The notes under the pieces were generated by a model, which worked only from the letters and a program-made list of their open reading frames with translations, ran no database searches and had not been told where the DNA came from. Made by a program: the position numbers and the translations under genes. From NCBI GenBank assembly GCA_021904315.1, contig CM038914.1, positions 6,014,001 to 6,078,000 on the forward strand: a DNA stretch of 64,000 nucleotides, read 5' to 3'. Origin of the DNA: Sphagnum magellanicum. Lineage: Eukaryota > Streptophyta > Sphagnopsida > Sphagnales > Sphagnaceae. Positions within the stretch are counted from its first letter, which is position 1. Each line of letters begins with the position of its first letter. Of this stretch, positions 47,461 through 59,559 are shown one piece after another.

Positions 47461-49390
47461 CTAGTAGCATGTGCGGCTGTAGTGTGCAAGTAGCGCGTGA
47501 TGGCACAACACAGTAGCATGTTCACGCGTGCTATGCTCACACGTGCATGCAAATTGCCGAGCTCCTGTGACCATCACCGCATGGCTTCGGTTCGGTTGAG
47601 GCATGGGCTAGGCCTACTGGTTCGGTGGGGCGTCGACGGCCCACTAAGCTTGGGTGAGGCCCAGGCAGATAAGGCCAAGGCGGTCCAATCCGAATTCGCC
47701 CTCGGCCATTTTTGCTGTTTATTTTTGTATTGAAGTTTTGAACCTAAGGTTTGAGGGGCTACTTGGCAGCTAGGGGTAGGTTTGGGTAGGGGGGGCATGT
47801 TCGGGTTTAATATGAACCTGTTATTCATTTTTGTTTTTCGAACCTAATAATCAGGTTTAGCACCAACCCAAACTTAACACATGTCAAAAAAATTATTTAA
47901 AAATAAAAATAAAATCTTATTTTTATTTATTTATTTTATTTTTAAAAAATTAATTCATTTTTTTAGTTTTCATCCAAGTGGACGGATTTCATCCATAATT
48001 TGGATGTAACAATTTTCATCCAAGGTTTTCATTTTAAAAAAAAATAGTTAAATTTTTTTTTTGCATCCAACATTTGGATGAAAAGTTTTCATCCATTTGT
48101 GATTTTCAATGGGCCATATCTTCCACATATGGGTTCAGATTTCAATGATTTTCATGTCATCATATTCATCTTGGCAAGCTCTACACAATAGCAGGCCTAC
48201 AACCACTTTTGGAGATTGTGGTTTTGGGAGTCTAAAGATTAATTGTTTTTTATTTTTGAGATTTATTTCACATAAAATCCCAAAAATTGATATTTGTTGC
48301 ATATGATGCCTATTTCAGGTGTTGTTTTCACCATTGGTTTTACGGTGAAGGAGGTTATCATTATAAAAGGCTTGAATTAGGTTGGCAGAGGGCAATTTCT
48401 TAACCCTTTTTTTGGTGGTGTGGCGTGAGGGGCGCAAGGAGGCATGAGGTGCGGAGGAGGGCACAAAACATAAGAGCAATAGATGGGTGAGTTACTTGTA
48501 AGTACTCCTAATACCGATAGGTGGTGGAATGCCGCACCATCAAGCCACGTCATCAACTTTTGAATTTCTACATAACTATTGTCGTAAGTCTCTCAGTGGA
48601 GTTTACAAGGGTGGAGGTGTGTTTATTTTAAAAGGTTCTTCCCCTTTGTGTTGTGGGTTTTTGCATTTTTTTCTTGTGCTTGTGTTTGGGATTGTCAATT
48701 TTTTATCAAGGGTTTATCAGGGGTTAAAGAAATTTGTCAAGTTGTGTGCCTTTGGGTTACATCATAGGGCCAACACAAGTTCATGTGATGATTTTTTGTG
48801 AATTTGCATATTGTTCAATAAAAAACTTTGGGTAGAAGGTTACGAGCCTTCCCACGTGTGTTAGTTGTAGCACATAGTGAGCCCAAAGGTTATATATGGT
48901 GTGGTTAATGGCTAGGTATGGGACAAGGCTACGACCCAGCTTTAATTATTGAATAGGTCCTGCTTGACCTTTGATTTTCCTAGACATAGATATTAGGGTT
49001 TAGTGGTGAGTAGGTTGTACTTGGTGCTTGTCTTTTTTGTTGGGTGAGATCAGGTTGATGACTAATAGACTCCTTGTGGTAGTGAAATCGAGGTAATGAC
49101 TGGTGAAATTGCATTTGTTGTTTCTACGGTTGTGAAGGCTCCAAATTCGTACTTGGCCTTGATTAATGTTTTTGTGGATGCAAGTGCTTTAACCATACAG
49201 GTGTAGCAACCTTGGATACCATTTGGTTTGGGGGATTTTAGGGTTAGAGAAAGTTGCAATAGGTCAGCATCCATGTAAGATTAATTGAACAAATATAGGT
49301 GTAACAATCCTGGTCACAATGGAGTTATAGGATTCAAGGTTACAGGTTTAGGGTTTTTAGGGAGACCCATATTAGGGTTAGGATTTCATC

Positions 49391-50760
49391 ATGGACATGT
49401 GTTAGGATTTGGATTCCAAAGGTAGGCTTGCTGAAGGGTTTATTAGGTGGGGGGTGTGGTTCCAAGCACCCACCCCACCTACATTATCACTTGAGATTTT
49501 GAGGTAGAATTACCACCAATAGTGTCTGTACCACTTATGTGGGACATGGGAGACATGTATGGTACCTTTAAAAGGCCCCGATGATTTTCAAAGGTGGTTG
49601 GTAGCATCGAACTAAATGATTTCATTCAGGAGTTTTATACTTAGTGTGATATGCAATAGTTACGGAATTCACAACAATTTACACCTTTCTTAACATGGAA
49701 GGGTTTATTTTAGCATCTAAAAGGACTGCCCATGGATGACTATCATGAATTTTGTGATGCCCATGAGGTTGACATTGAAGAATGGCATTGGTATTGGTCA
49801 TCAAATTACTTTTCCATCACCAAAGGTTAGTTGGTTGCATTGACACCTACTCCATCGACCATTATCACAAGGGTTAGTGTGGGTCCTTCTACGCTTAGGG
49901 GCGGTGGCAACAGTCTAATTGTCAATGCATGAGTTCTTCCCACATTTAACCTTGTCATCGAGTTTTTTGAAGAGCTTTGCACCAATTACCAAGGTGTGAA
50001 GACTAAGAAACTATGTACATTTTAGGAATTTCAGTGCCAACCCCATGAGAGTTAGCAAGAGGCATACATGCATATGTGGAGGTTGATCAATGTGATTAAA
50101 GGGGTCACAAAGGCCCAAGTTATTTAATTTTGGTATGGGATCCTAGAAAAGGATATGAAGCAATGAATGTGAGATGTAGTTCTCACCTAGCCTACCTAGC
50201 TCATATTGGCATTGGTTTTCTAAGTATCTAAGTGCATTGAGATCAACATGGTGGAGGAGGAGGTTGTTACCTTAGGGTTTAGTAGGGAAACCTTCAAACC
50301 TTTTTGTACCTTGTCAATATAGTAGTCATGTGGTCATACATCAAAGATTGTACCACGAAAAGGCAAGGGACCCAAACAAGAACCTGGTGGGGGTTCCTCA
50401 TTTTACATTATTAAACAGGGGTGAGAGGATAAGTGTTGGAGGTGTGGTGGTGCATTGGAAGAAGGATTGTTTTAATCCTCCCTAAACGACCACCTTGAAC
50501 CTTAATCCCAGCCAACCTTGTTCCCATTGCAAAGCATATGGCCATGATGTAGACTATTGCTTCACATTTCATCTAAAACTATGACAAGGTCAATCCTAGA
50601 TGGGAAATGTAAGGGAGTCTTTGGTTTTGGCAAAAGTTAGAAGGTGAAAGGTGCAATCAATAAAGGGTTGGCCACCAAGTTAGCTCCAAACCAACCCAAT
50701 GCCATGGAGGCATGGTTTGCACATTTGGAGGTGTTAGTGATGAATATGGCATCCAACATG
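49391..50760 (+). pseudogene. gag of gypsy copy 2
   Basis: Starts at ATG 49391, aligned with the copy 1 start at 17803, and like it has a stop as codon 5. The central retrotrans_gag-like segment (about 49970-50250) contains Tyr-Gln-Gly-Val-Lys-Thr-Lys-Lys, Pro-His-Glu-Ser and Gly-Val-Thr-Lys-Ala-Gln-Val, matching copy 1 across its two insertion sites and so confirming those junctions. The CCHC region at about 50430-50580 begins Asp-Lys-Cys-Trp-Arg-Cys-Gly-Gly and then shifts frame. Many stops. Confidence 0.78.
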
Positions 50761-51325
50761 GCGTCATAGGTGAAACCCACAACACTTGCAATAAATGATT
50801 TTTTAGCTAAAGGTTTTGACCCTAGATTTTTTTGTGGGCCTGGATTCTAAAGGCTATTAGGTTCAGATGAGATCAAATTTGGTATTCCCAATGATCATGT
50901 TTCAGGGGTAGCTAGTGACAAAACCTTGGTTAGGGATTCGACAACTACACCAATTACTAGGGCAAGTGCTGAAATGTAATAACCATGAGGTGTTGACGAG
51001 AGATTGAATCTTCAACATGGGGAGACCAAGTGCTAGGTTTGTTTGCCACAATTCTTTGTGTTGATTGACATAGTTTGCACCTTGATGGACGCATCAACCT
51101 TAGTAAGGGATCGATTATGGCTAGGTTGGTGTGTTAGACACTATTGTTTTCTGTTACGACTTTGGCCATGTTTGATTTTTGATTGGTTACAGTATTTTAG
51201 ATGGTAGCCACATTATGTGATGGCATGGATACACCAAAGATGGTGGCTAAATTTGTTGAGGATTCCCAAGAGCTTTTATTTAGCCAACCACTGATAAATT
51301 AGATACTTATTAGCGACATACCTAT

Positions 51326-52275
51326 TATCGTGACCTTAGCCTTGGGTTCGCGACTAAGGCAAGGGCTTGCAAAGGTGCGGGCCAAGAGTGAAGCCTAGGA
51401 ATCACATTTCATGCTTCCGGGAGTGTAGTAGAGTGTGAGGGAATGAACCCACACACTCCTAAGTGGGCTCCCACTTTGGGAATTAGAGTCCTAATGGATT
51501 TCCAAATTTTTAGAAAACGACTTCAAGGGTCAAAACTCATTAGATTGAGAATTTCCTCATACCATTCAAAAGCTTCTAAGACATAAATGTCTAAAATGGC
51601 CTCCCATGACCCATTTGGGTACTTAAAACACAAGTTTTGGCCAAGAAAAGGGTCGGGAGTCAAAAAACCAATTTGACTCCTGACCACTAAAAGTTAAGAG
51701 TCGCCCTTATTTACTTATATGCAGGCAGGCCCTAAAGCATTAGGCAAAGCAGTAGGTGGTATCCCACATACTGTTGGAAAACTCTCAATAAGGGCTACAA
51801 CGATTCTTGAAACTTTAGCTCAATCGGAGGTCTTCACAAAAAGTTATGGGCCTCCAAAGTCGTAGGAGGCCCAATTTAAGGAATTTCAGGATTTTCAACT
51901 TGGGAGTCCTGGGACAAAATGACATTTGGGTGTAGGCCCTATGGTTAGGCACAAAAAATACTATAAGGGGGAAGATGTTGGCTTCCCCCAAGTCCAGCCC
52001 ATGGTGAGTCTTGTGAGTCTGTGTATGCTCGTGGTTTGTCTATGCACCAAAAGTGCTCCAATTACACACTAACTAGTTTGGTGTTTGGTTTGTGTAGGTC
52101 TATGTGAATAATTGACCCGCTTGTCATTCGTCCTAGTCCCCATTTCGGAGCTCTAGCACGCCCTTTTACCTACGAAATGTTGCGAGTTAGGGAGTGTGCC
52201 CCAACTCTTTCTCCTTTTGTTGTTTTCACCTTTGGACTTATAGTTGAATCTATCAAGGAGTTTGGGGGTGCGTCA
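51326..52275 (-). mobile_element. Solo LTR D, inverted
   Basis: A 950-bp solo LTR of the A/B/C family on the minus strand: it ends at 51326 and starts, TGACGCACCCCC, at 52275. Flanks are CCTAT (51321-51325) and CTTGC (52276-52280), so no target duplication is visible, unlike its three relatives. It lies between gag and methyltransferase of gypsy copy 2 and probably removed or rearranged the protease. Confidence 0.82.
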
Positions 52276-52439
52276 CTTGCCAACCACTTACTTGTTGACC
52301 TACATGTGGGTCTATTTGTCAATGGACTACTTGTTGGCTAACCACTTATTATGGTGCTACCACTTTAGCATGGCACAATAACCAAACTCTAAGAACTTCC
52401 AACACGTGCACCCATCAATTGAGTAGGGATTTTACCTGA

Positions 52440-53925
52440 TGTAGTGGTGGTGCAGAATCAGGAAGGTGTTTTTTTAGGTCATCTTGGTCAATAATAAGGA
52501 TGGTAGATAGGAGATAGTCATAAGGCTTTTTTGCTATTTATTTTCATTAGGGGGCATGTAGGAAATCCAATAATTCGATGATGTTAGTAGGATTTTTAGG
52601 GCTTCCCCATGGTATTGATTTGTTAGAGGGCAATGTCCATGCTATGGATAGCTCCCTGATTCATTAGCTAAAGATGCCATGTGCCCAGGTTGGGCCATTC
52701 ATTTAGGGCTCATCATGTGATCTCCCACCATTATGGGGAACATTGTCAGAGTTTTAGGTGTTAGCCAAACATTATATTCATCAAGCTTGGCACATTTTGC
52801 TGTCACCAAGCCCACATGTACTTATAGATCTAGGCCATGGATCGTTTGGTTTACAACCTTTGGATTCCGGTGGCATATTCTCGAAGATGGGATTTGCTTA
52901 GTAGAGCTTTTTGGAGGCATTAGTTCTAGCCTTGTAGTGGTCCTTCAATTTGGCATTAGGGTTTGCCGATACTATTATGTGGAGAAGGATCTTCAAGCCT
53001 GGTAAGCCTCCATGCACCGTATTATGATGTTACGACAACAACATCTTGAATTGTTGCTTACATCGACGATCTAGGGTTACTAACGCGCCTTACTGAGAAA
53101 AATCACATTGCTAGGGGCATAGGATTTGGATAGGATTGGACTAGTGGACTTGGTCATATTAGGATGGTCGTGTCAAGGTTTATCATAGGTTGGCATAGCT
53201 TAGGGAATTTTAGACCCCAAATCAAGGTTATTTTGGGAGTTAATTTGGGTGCTACAATATTTGCAAACCTCTTAGTTGCACTCATGTGCATATGTGTTGG
53301 AGAATGTCCCACCTTTGTGGGATTCTTGGCCAGTTGTATTGGTAGCATGGCAACAAATTAAGGCTTGGATTGGGGACTTAGTTCAAGTGGATGCTATAGT
53401 AGTCGGTTCACATGGCCACCACTTTTGGTGGCTATGGACTAACCTAGCTCCAGTAGATGTGCTTTAACGCGCATATTGGTTCATTTTGAGGTCATTCACA
53501 TGCCTGGTAAATGACATTTTGGATCTAGGACAACCTTTTTTTGCCGTTCAACATGATGATCGACCACCTTTGGCTATGTTCAATAGGGTTGGCCTACCTT
53601 GGGGCAACATTACCTACTCTTTTGAGTTTTCCATGTTCTCATGCATTTCGAGATGGTAGTCTAGGCATGATTTGGGACATGAACTCATCAAGGATGATAG
53701 AACCTAATGCTAATGAACGAGAGTGAGTTATGGGATTTCACATTGGCATCACAACAGTGCGAGGGATTTCTGAAGGTGCTTGTCAACGAATATTGGGACA
53801 TGTTATGGACCTTACTTGTTTCACATGGATCTTTAGCCTTTGTTGGGCTTAACAAGTTCAATTTGCATAATCTTTCCTACCCACCCACCCTGCCTTTACT
53901 TTTGTTGCACCTACATTTGGGTTAG
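52440..53925 (+). pseudogene. C5-cytosine DNA methyltransferase domain in gypsy copy 2
   Basis: The second copy of the domain, without a transposon inside. Motif I reads CLVELFGGISSS at 52895-52930, then Tyr-Tyr-Val-Glu-Lys-Asp. Motif IV is LGWSCQGLS with the catalytic Cys codon at 53171-53173; the preceding Pro is Ser (TCG, one C-to-T step from CCG). Motif VI is intact, YVLENVPPL, with Glu-Asn-Val at 53300-53308. Motif VIII is near 53404-53450 (Phe-Trp-Trp-Leu-Trp-Thr-Asn). Motifs IX/X lie at about 53713-53835 (Asn-Glu-Arg-Glu, Met-Gly-Phe, Ile-Leu-Gly-His-Val-Met-Asp). The I-X span is about 941 bp, nearly equal to copy 1 without its insertion, so the domain was in the ancestral element. Several stops and frameshifts. 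Confidence 0.85.
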
Positions 53926-54229
53926 CTATGTTGCTACGAGGGGACATCTTTGGCATTTATGGGATCATGGATTTATGGGTAATGGGAAGGAGGTTTTGAT
54001 GTGGGGGTGTTAAGGCATTTTGGTGTTACACCACCTTCTGCATAATAATCATAGGTTTTGCCTTCAACCTTAAGTGCTAGGGATGTTCCATCATCTCAGC
54101 CCAAGGTAGAAGAGATCGTAGAGTCATGGGAGGAAAAAATTGGTCCCATGGTTACATGAGATAAGGTATAAGAAGTATGACGACTATTGCAGGATCATGT
54201 TGGTTTTTTTGCCTTTAGTTTGAAGGAAT

Positions 54230-54990
54230 TGGGATGGTTGAGAGGATAGCAGATTCAAATTGTATTGGAGGATGATGATTTTATTTTTAGATGACCTTAT
54301 AGGTTGAATGAGATTGAGAGGGCCTTGGTTTAGGCTTGGACAACAAAATTGTTAGATGTAAGCTTGGTGGAACTATCAAGAGGTGATTATGCCTCAGCCA
54401 TAATGATGCCAACCAAAAAGGATATTTTTGGCAATTGGACAGAGTGGCGCATGTGTGGGGATTATCGCCCAGTCAACAAATGCACATGTTCGGACAAGTA
54501 TGCCATGCCCTTATCGGAAGAGATTTTTGATGCCTTTGGTTAAGCCAAGGTTTTTATTACCTTGGACTTGAAATTTGGCTACCATCAGTTGCCATTGAAA
54601 GAGGGTGATAAGGTCAAGAAAACATTTTGGGGAATCAATCCTCATGGGAAGGATTGTTTGTACTGATGGCGGTTTTTGCCATTTGGTTTGAAGAATGTCG
54701 TTGCAAAATTTCAGAGGGTGATGGATTGGGCATTGGTAGGACTTGGTTTTGTTAAATGCTACATCAATAATAATATCATCTTCAACCTAACATCAAAGGA
54801 TCATGGGCATCATATGTAGGAGGTATTAAGAAGATTTAAGGTTCATAACCTTAAGCTTCGTCCAGGCAAGTGTTGGTTTTTCCAAACATAGGTGGAATAT
54901 CTAGGTCACATGATTTATCCAGGTGGATTGGGGGTACAAAAGGCCAAGGTTGAGGCCATTTCATAGGTACCCTAGCCGATAGATGTCAAG
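54230..54990 (+). pseudogene. Reverse transcriptase of gypsy copy 2
   Basis: Aligns with 28680-29360. RMCGDYRPVNK, a Leu-Asp-Leu-Lys-Phe-Gly-Tyr-His-Gln block and Leu-Pro-Phe-Gly-Leu-Lys-Asn are visible. The catalytic box at 54760-54771 reads Tyr-Ile-Asn-Asn: both catalytic Asp codons are now AAT, so the enzyme is dead even apart from its stops. Both changes are G-to-A, that is C-to-T on the other strand. Confidence 0.88.
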
Positions 54991-55179
54991 CGGTTACGAG
55001 TGTTTTTAGGCTTGTGTAATTATTATCGGAGACTTGTTAAAGGATTTAACATCATTGTTAAACTTTTAATTAGGTTGATGCAAATTGACCAAAAGTATGT
55101 TTGGGTTGAGGAGCAGGAGAGAAGGGATTTCAGGAGTTGAAAGGCTCAACTTTCCTTAACCCCCATCTTGAGGCAACCC

Positions 55180-55600
55180 ATTCGAGGACGTCCTTTTCAA
55201 TTGCATACTAATTGGAGTATTTTAGGGTTGGGAACCATGTTTACCCAACTAGATGATGATGGTCAGGAGTTTGTGGTGGCGTATGCGAATCGGTCCAACA
55301 ATAAGATAGAAGTCAAATATTATTCATATGAAGGGGAGTGCATCACATTGTTGTTTGTGCAGTTTTTTTTTTAGGTGTTATTTGTATGGTAGTTCATTTA
55401 CATTGGTTACTGATCACCAGCCCTTGAAGTTTTTGATGGAATTAGATTGACTCACAAACAAGTTGGCTAGGTGGGTGATTGTCCTATAGGAGTATGATTT
55501 TGATATTGTTCACAAGGTTGGTAGGGTTAATTGGGATGCCAATGGGTTAAATCAGAACCCAAGTTCTAGTGAGGAGGATACCACAAGTGCCAAGTGACAT
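55180..55600 (+). pseudogene. RNase H region of gypsy copy 2
   Basis: The open frame at 55168-55374 carries Leu-His-Thr-Asn-Trp-Ser, Asp-Asp-Asp-Gly-Gln-Glu-Phe, and Tyr-Glu-Gly-Glu-Cys, the RNase H blocks of this element. Thr-Asp-His-Gln-Pro-Leu follows near 55410 in another frame. Confidence 0.8.
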
Positions 55601-55799
55601 GGAGAGGTGGATTTGGAGGTTGTGCTAGGATAACATGCTTTTGCATACCTGTGTATTTTGTTGGGGTGTTTTAAGGATGTATGCTAGGGCAACACGGGTG
55701 GTGGGAATTCCCAAAATGATGACAATGAGCTAGAAGGCGATAATACCCTGTACATCCATTTAAATTTACATGTTATGGCATATTTACAATCAAATGAAG

Positions 55800-56660
55800 T
55801 TCTAATGGGATTGACACCTAAGGAGTGGGATCAAGTTGTCCATAAGGTGAAATGGTTATAATGGGAAGGTAATTCTTTATTATGGGTGTGGACAGATGGG
55901 TGAGTGTGGGTAGTACCATGCCTAGAGCAACATGAGGGCCTTGTATGACATGCTCATGAAGAGTTGGGCCATTTTGGGGTTCGATGAACTTATAGTTTGC
56001 TCCAAGCACAATATTGGTCATGTGGGATGTAACTAAAAGTTCAACAGTTTGTTTCTCAATGTGTGGTGTGATCAAGTATGCGCATCATTCAACACACCAA
56101 CTATAGCCCTTACCAATTATGGGGCTAGGTTATAGATGGAGCTTGGATTTTGTTGGCCCATTGGGTTTGACATCTCAACATAACTGTTATGTTTTGGTTA
56201 TGATTGAGCACTTCTCCAAGTGGTTGGAGTTGGTGCCTTTACTAGATTGTAGTAGTGAAGGAGCTGCATTTGCATTTCTAACCAGAGTGTTTAATAGGTT
56301 TGGTGTTGTAGCCGAAGTTCTTGAAGGGATTTCCAAGATTTATGTGAAAAGGCATTGATAAATCATCAGATTATTTCATGAGATCATCTTGAGGCAAACA
56401 AGTTGGTTAAATGTATGGTGTAAACAATGAAGCAAGGATTATGAAAATATGGCCTTTAGAAAGGCCAGACTCGAGATTGGGACTTGTAGTTACCATGGTT
56501 AGCCATGGGATATAGGTTCAATCGATGAGCCTCATTGACATCTTTTTCATTGTATTTTTTGTTATTCGGTCGAGATCTTAAACTACCAGCTTCCATTCAA
56601 CGTGATGTTATGACTGTAATTAATTTTGATGATCTTGTAGTCTGGGTTTAAGCATGTGAG
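55800..56660 (+). pseudogene. Integrase of gypsy copy 2
   Basis: Zinc-binding His pair near 55950-55970 and Cys pair near 56060, then a core beginning GYRWSLDFVGP (56125-56160) in an open stretch to 56358. The second and third acidic blocks are blurred by frameshifts. Aligns with 30230-31110. Confidence 0.78.
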
Positions 56661-57434
56661 CAATGGGTTGCTTTATTCAAGTGGGTGATGCCCATGGCTA
56701 TGGAAAATCTAGCATTTGCTCAGCACTAGGATATTTTTCGGTATGCCATGATTGGTGGAGGAGGATATTGACCTCGGGTTTGTGGGTTCGAGCCAGAGGA
56801 TTATGTTTACTTGTAGTAGATAACACCCACCACATTGGATGGGACTGGAAGCTGTGTGATTTTGCATGTTTGGTAGGTCTTACCTTTCGACATATTGTTG
56901 TTGGAAGGACAATTTGGCCATTCACATTGGGAAGATGACATGGCTCATAGTTACACACATGGTCCTTTCATGTCTATTGTAAGAATTACATTCCAATATA
57001 CTAAAATATTTAATTATGTACTTACAATATATAATTGTTATTAAGTCAAAATTTTTAAAAATAATTTTACTAGAAATTTAAAATAATTATAACAAAATTA
57101 TTTTATTTATTATTTATTACTATTGATATAAAATGAATAAATAATATTACAACATAAATTTTCATATTAATTAAAATGATAGTTCCCAATCATACAAAGT
57201 AACTATTGTATTTACAATACTTATGTTCTAATAATAAAAATAAAATTTTCTATCCTAATTGAGAAGTTATGTCCTATAGTTAAGATTTTTTATTTCAGAA
57301 TTTTATAATAATGTTAAAATAATAAACATAGTTTTTTGTAATTATTTTATTTAAAAAAAAGATACACTAAAATAATTGTATGTATTATTCATTATTTAAA
57401 GTGAGTTTTTAATTTAAAAACATAATTATTTTAT

Positions 57435-57462
57435 AATAATAATAATAATAATAATAATTCTA
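57435..57462. repeat. (AAT)n microsatellite
   Basis: About nine uninterrupted AAT/TAA units inside the AT-rich body of CACTA element 4. Confidence 0.85.
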
Positions 57463-58854
57463 TAGTAACATAAAATCATTATAATTACTTAATTAATTGT
57501 AAATTAGAACTACAATACTTGAATAATTAATTTATAGTTAAACTTTATTACTATAATTTATAATTTATAATTTATAAATTTAGTTCTTATTTAAATTTCT
57601 AGAATAATCATAATTTAATTAAAATAATTAATGTTATGACCGTACCTACATGGATTTTAATATAATAAACTGAAATATTTATTTCTTGTAACTACTTGTT
57701 CATAACATATCACTTTATAAATAACTATAAATCATTATATTTATTAATTATAAGTTACACTAAATAGTTATTGTTACAACATAATTTTTTATATTATATA
57801 ATTTATATTTTTACAGTCAAATAAATCAATTATTGTAATTAATGTTACATTTCTTTAAAATCATTTTAATTATTTCAGATTAAGAATTAATTATAGTAAT
57901 TTCGTAATTATTCTCTAATTGAAATTAATTATTTACAATCTATAATTTATAATTTTAAATCTGAAATAAAAATTTGGAAAAATTATAATGTAATTAAAAT
58001 AATTATTGTAAAGATTATAATTGCAAGAATTATTTTACAGTAATTTTTTAATATAAAATAAATTTGTAATTACTTATCTATGGTAAATATATTATAATAA
58101 TATTACAGTAATGAAAAAACATTAATAAATGATTAGCAGATTATTGTATTCGTAATTATTAATTACCAATGGAAAAAAACATTTATTTGATCGATAACAA
58201 TTTTTTGAATAATAAATGTAATTATATAGTAGTTGCAGTAATTAGTTTAATGTTAATTTAAAAAAAGAATTTGTGTAGGAACTTATTTTCTAATAATAAT
58301 TATTAGTTCATTATTTTTAATTTGGAAATAAATATTTATAATTGTTTTTAAAGTTTAATAATTATATTATTTTTACATTAATTATATTATCTAGAATTTA
58401 CTAGATTTTTAAAAGTAAGGAAATATTTTAAAATGTTTAATTTAATTATTTATCTATGAGTAATGGATTGACAAGTTGTGCGTAACTAGATAGTAATTAG
58501 TTAAATATTAAAATTAGTTATTTAAATAGTTAGTAATGAATACTTAATATTTGTAATGTAAATTTTATATTTTATTGATATGTTAAATTTAATCGTTATT
58601 GATTAAATGATTATCTAATGATCTAGTGAGCCATGTATTTGAATTGTTTAGAACTCTAAAAATTAAAAAAAAAGGCTTAAGAAAAGTTTTGAAGTTGCAA
58701 CTTTAAAACTTATCCCACATTGTTTATTTTCCATTCCTAGTTTGAACACTATATAAACAAGGGGTGTGGTCATCCAATGTCACATTAAAAAATGTGTGCA
58801 CAAGTCATTCGAAAGGCTTAATCTAAAAGAAAAAAAAAATCATGCACAATTTTA

Positions 58855-59040
58855 AACTACCTACTTCTTCAACCTACTTATCTACCTATTGAAGTAGGTG
58901 CCTAGTTTGACCTACCCACCTAGGTTGACCTATGTACTTACTTATTTAAGTACCTACCTAAGTACCTACCTTTTTATTTAAATAAGTAGGTAGATATTTA
59001 GCCTAAGTTTATAAACACCTATTTATGTACCTACCAACTT
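58855..59040. repeat. TAGG/CCTA tract in CACTA element 4
   Basis: Complement of the tract at 19795-20000 in CACTA element 1, so it is part of the transposon family rather than an independent satellite. Confidence 0.7.
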
Positions 59041-59559
59041 AACATTAATATTTTGTATTAAATTCATTTAAAATGCAATGTGACATAATATGAATCATCT
59101 AAGCATGTGAATTGAACGTCCCAAATTATTTCAAAATAATAATAATAAGAATAATTTTAAATAATTAAATATTGAGACATGTGGCAACACATCATCTGCC
59201 TTCAATAGTGACCAAAATAATCGCATTTCAGTCGCATGTGACAATATGTATACAATGGAATCAAAGGATGAATTTGTATTTGTTAATTTTTTCGTTCATC
59301 CAATACCCTTGTCATTTGTGATTAATGTCATATGCAATTTGTTCAAGGCGAATAAGGGGATTTTAGTCACAAATGTCATTTGTGATTAAAATTTAATTGT
59401 TAAGACTAGTCGAAAATATGTGTTTTTCTTTTAATGATCAGCCTCAGATAAAAGGGTGATTTGGATGTGGTGTACTAGTTAAGGTATTTTTATGTTATGT
59501 GTTGTGAGTATGGTGACAACAATAGTTGTACGTTTACTTTGGAGTGCACGATAGTTACC

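Larger units (their letters stand above)
56911..59436 (-). mobile_element. Inverted segment with a truncated CACTA element (number 4)
   Basis: At 56910 the plus-strand gypsy sequence stops, and 56911-56985 is the reverse complement of the sequence that should come next (compare 31375-31450). The AT-rich stretch from about 57000 to 59436 is then a CACTA element in reverse orientation. Its right end, complemented, reads CATTAAAAGAAAAAC, matching the start of element 1 (19389) with two changes in the first nine bases, and the following 1.8 kb matches element 1 in order, including a GAAGTTGCAAC block near 58690. The other end is missing. Plus-strand gypsy sequence resumes at about 59450, with the PHD region deleted. 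Confidence 0.68.
46800..59545 (+). mobile_element. Ty3/gypsy retrotransposon copy 2 (same family as copy 1)
   Basis: Aligns with copy 1 from leader to beyond integrase, including the methyltransferase. Order: leader with purine tract (about 47385-47460), gag (49391 on), a stretch cut by solo LTR D (51326-52275), methyltransferase, reverse transcriptase, RNase H, integrase. An inverted segment with a truncated CACTA element (56911-59436) follows, then the same 3' tail as copy 1 (59450-59545 matching 31850-31945). The PHD region is missing. Outer ends are estimates; matching LTRs were not recognised. All reading frames are broken. Confidence 0.8.

Noticed and set aside
47249..47733. Overlapping open frames in several frames near 47.3-47.7 kb
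   Set aside because: They arise from the GA-rich leader tract of gypsy copy 2 and encode low-complexity Lys/Glu or Phe/Leu/Ser runs.
51321..51325. CCTAT beside LTR D as a sign of exchange with LTR A, which has the same 5-mer
   Set aside because: The flanks beyond the five bases do not match, so the identity is probably coincidence.
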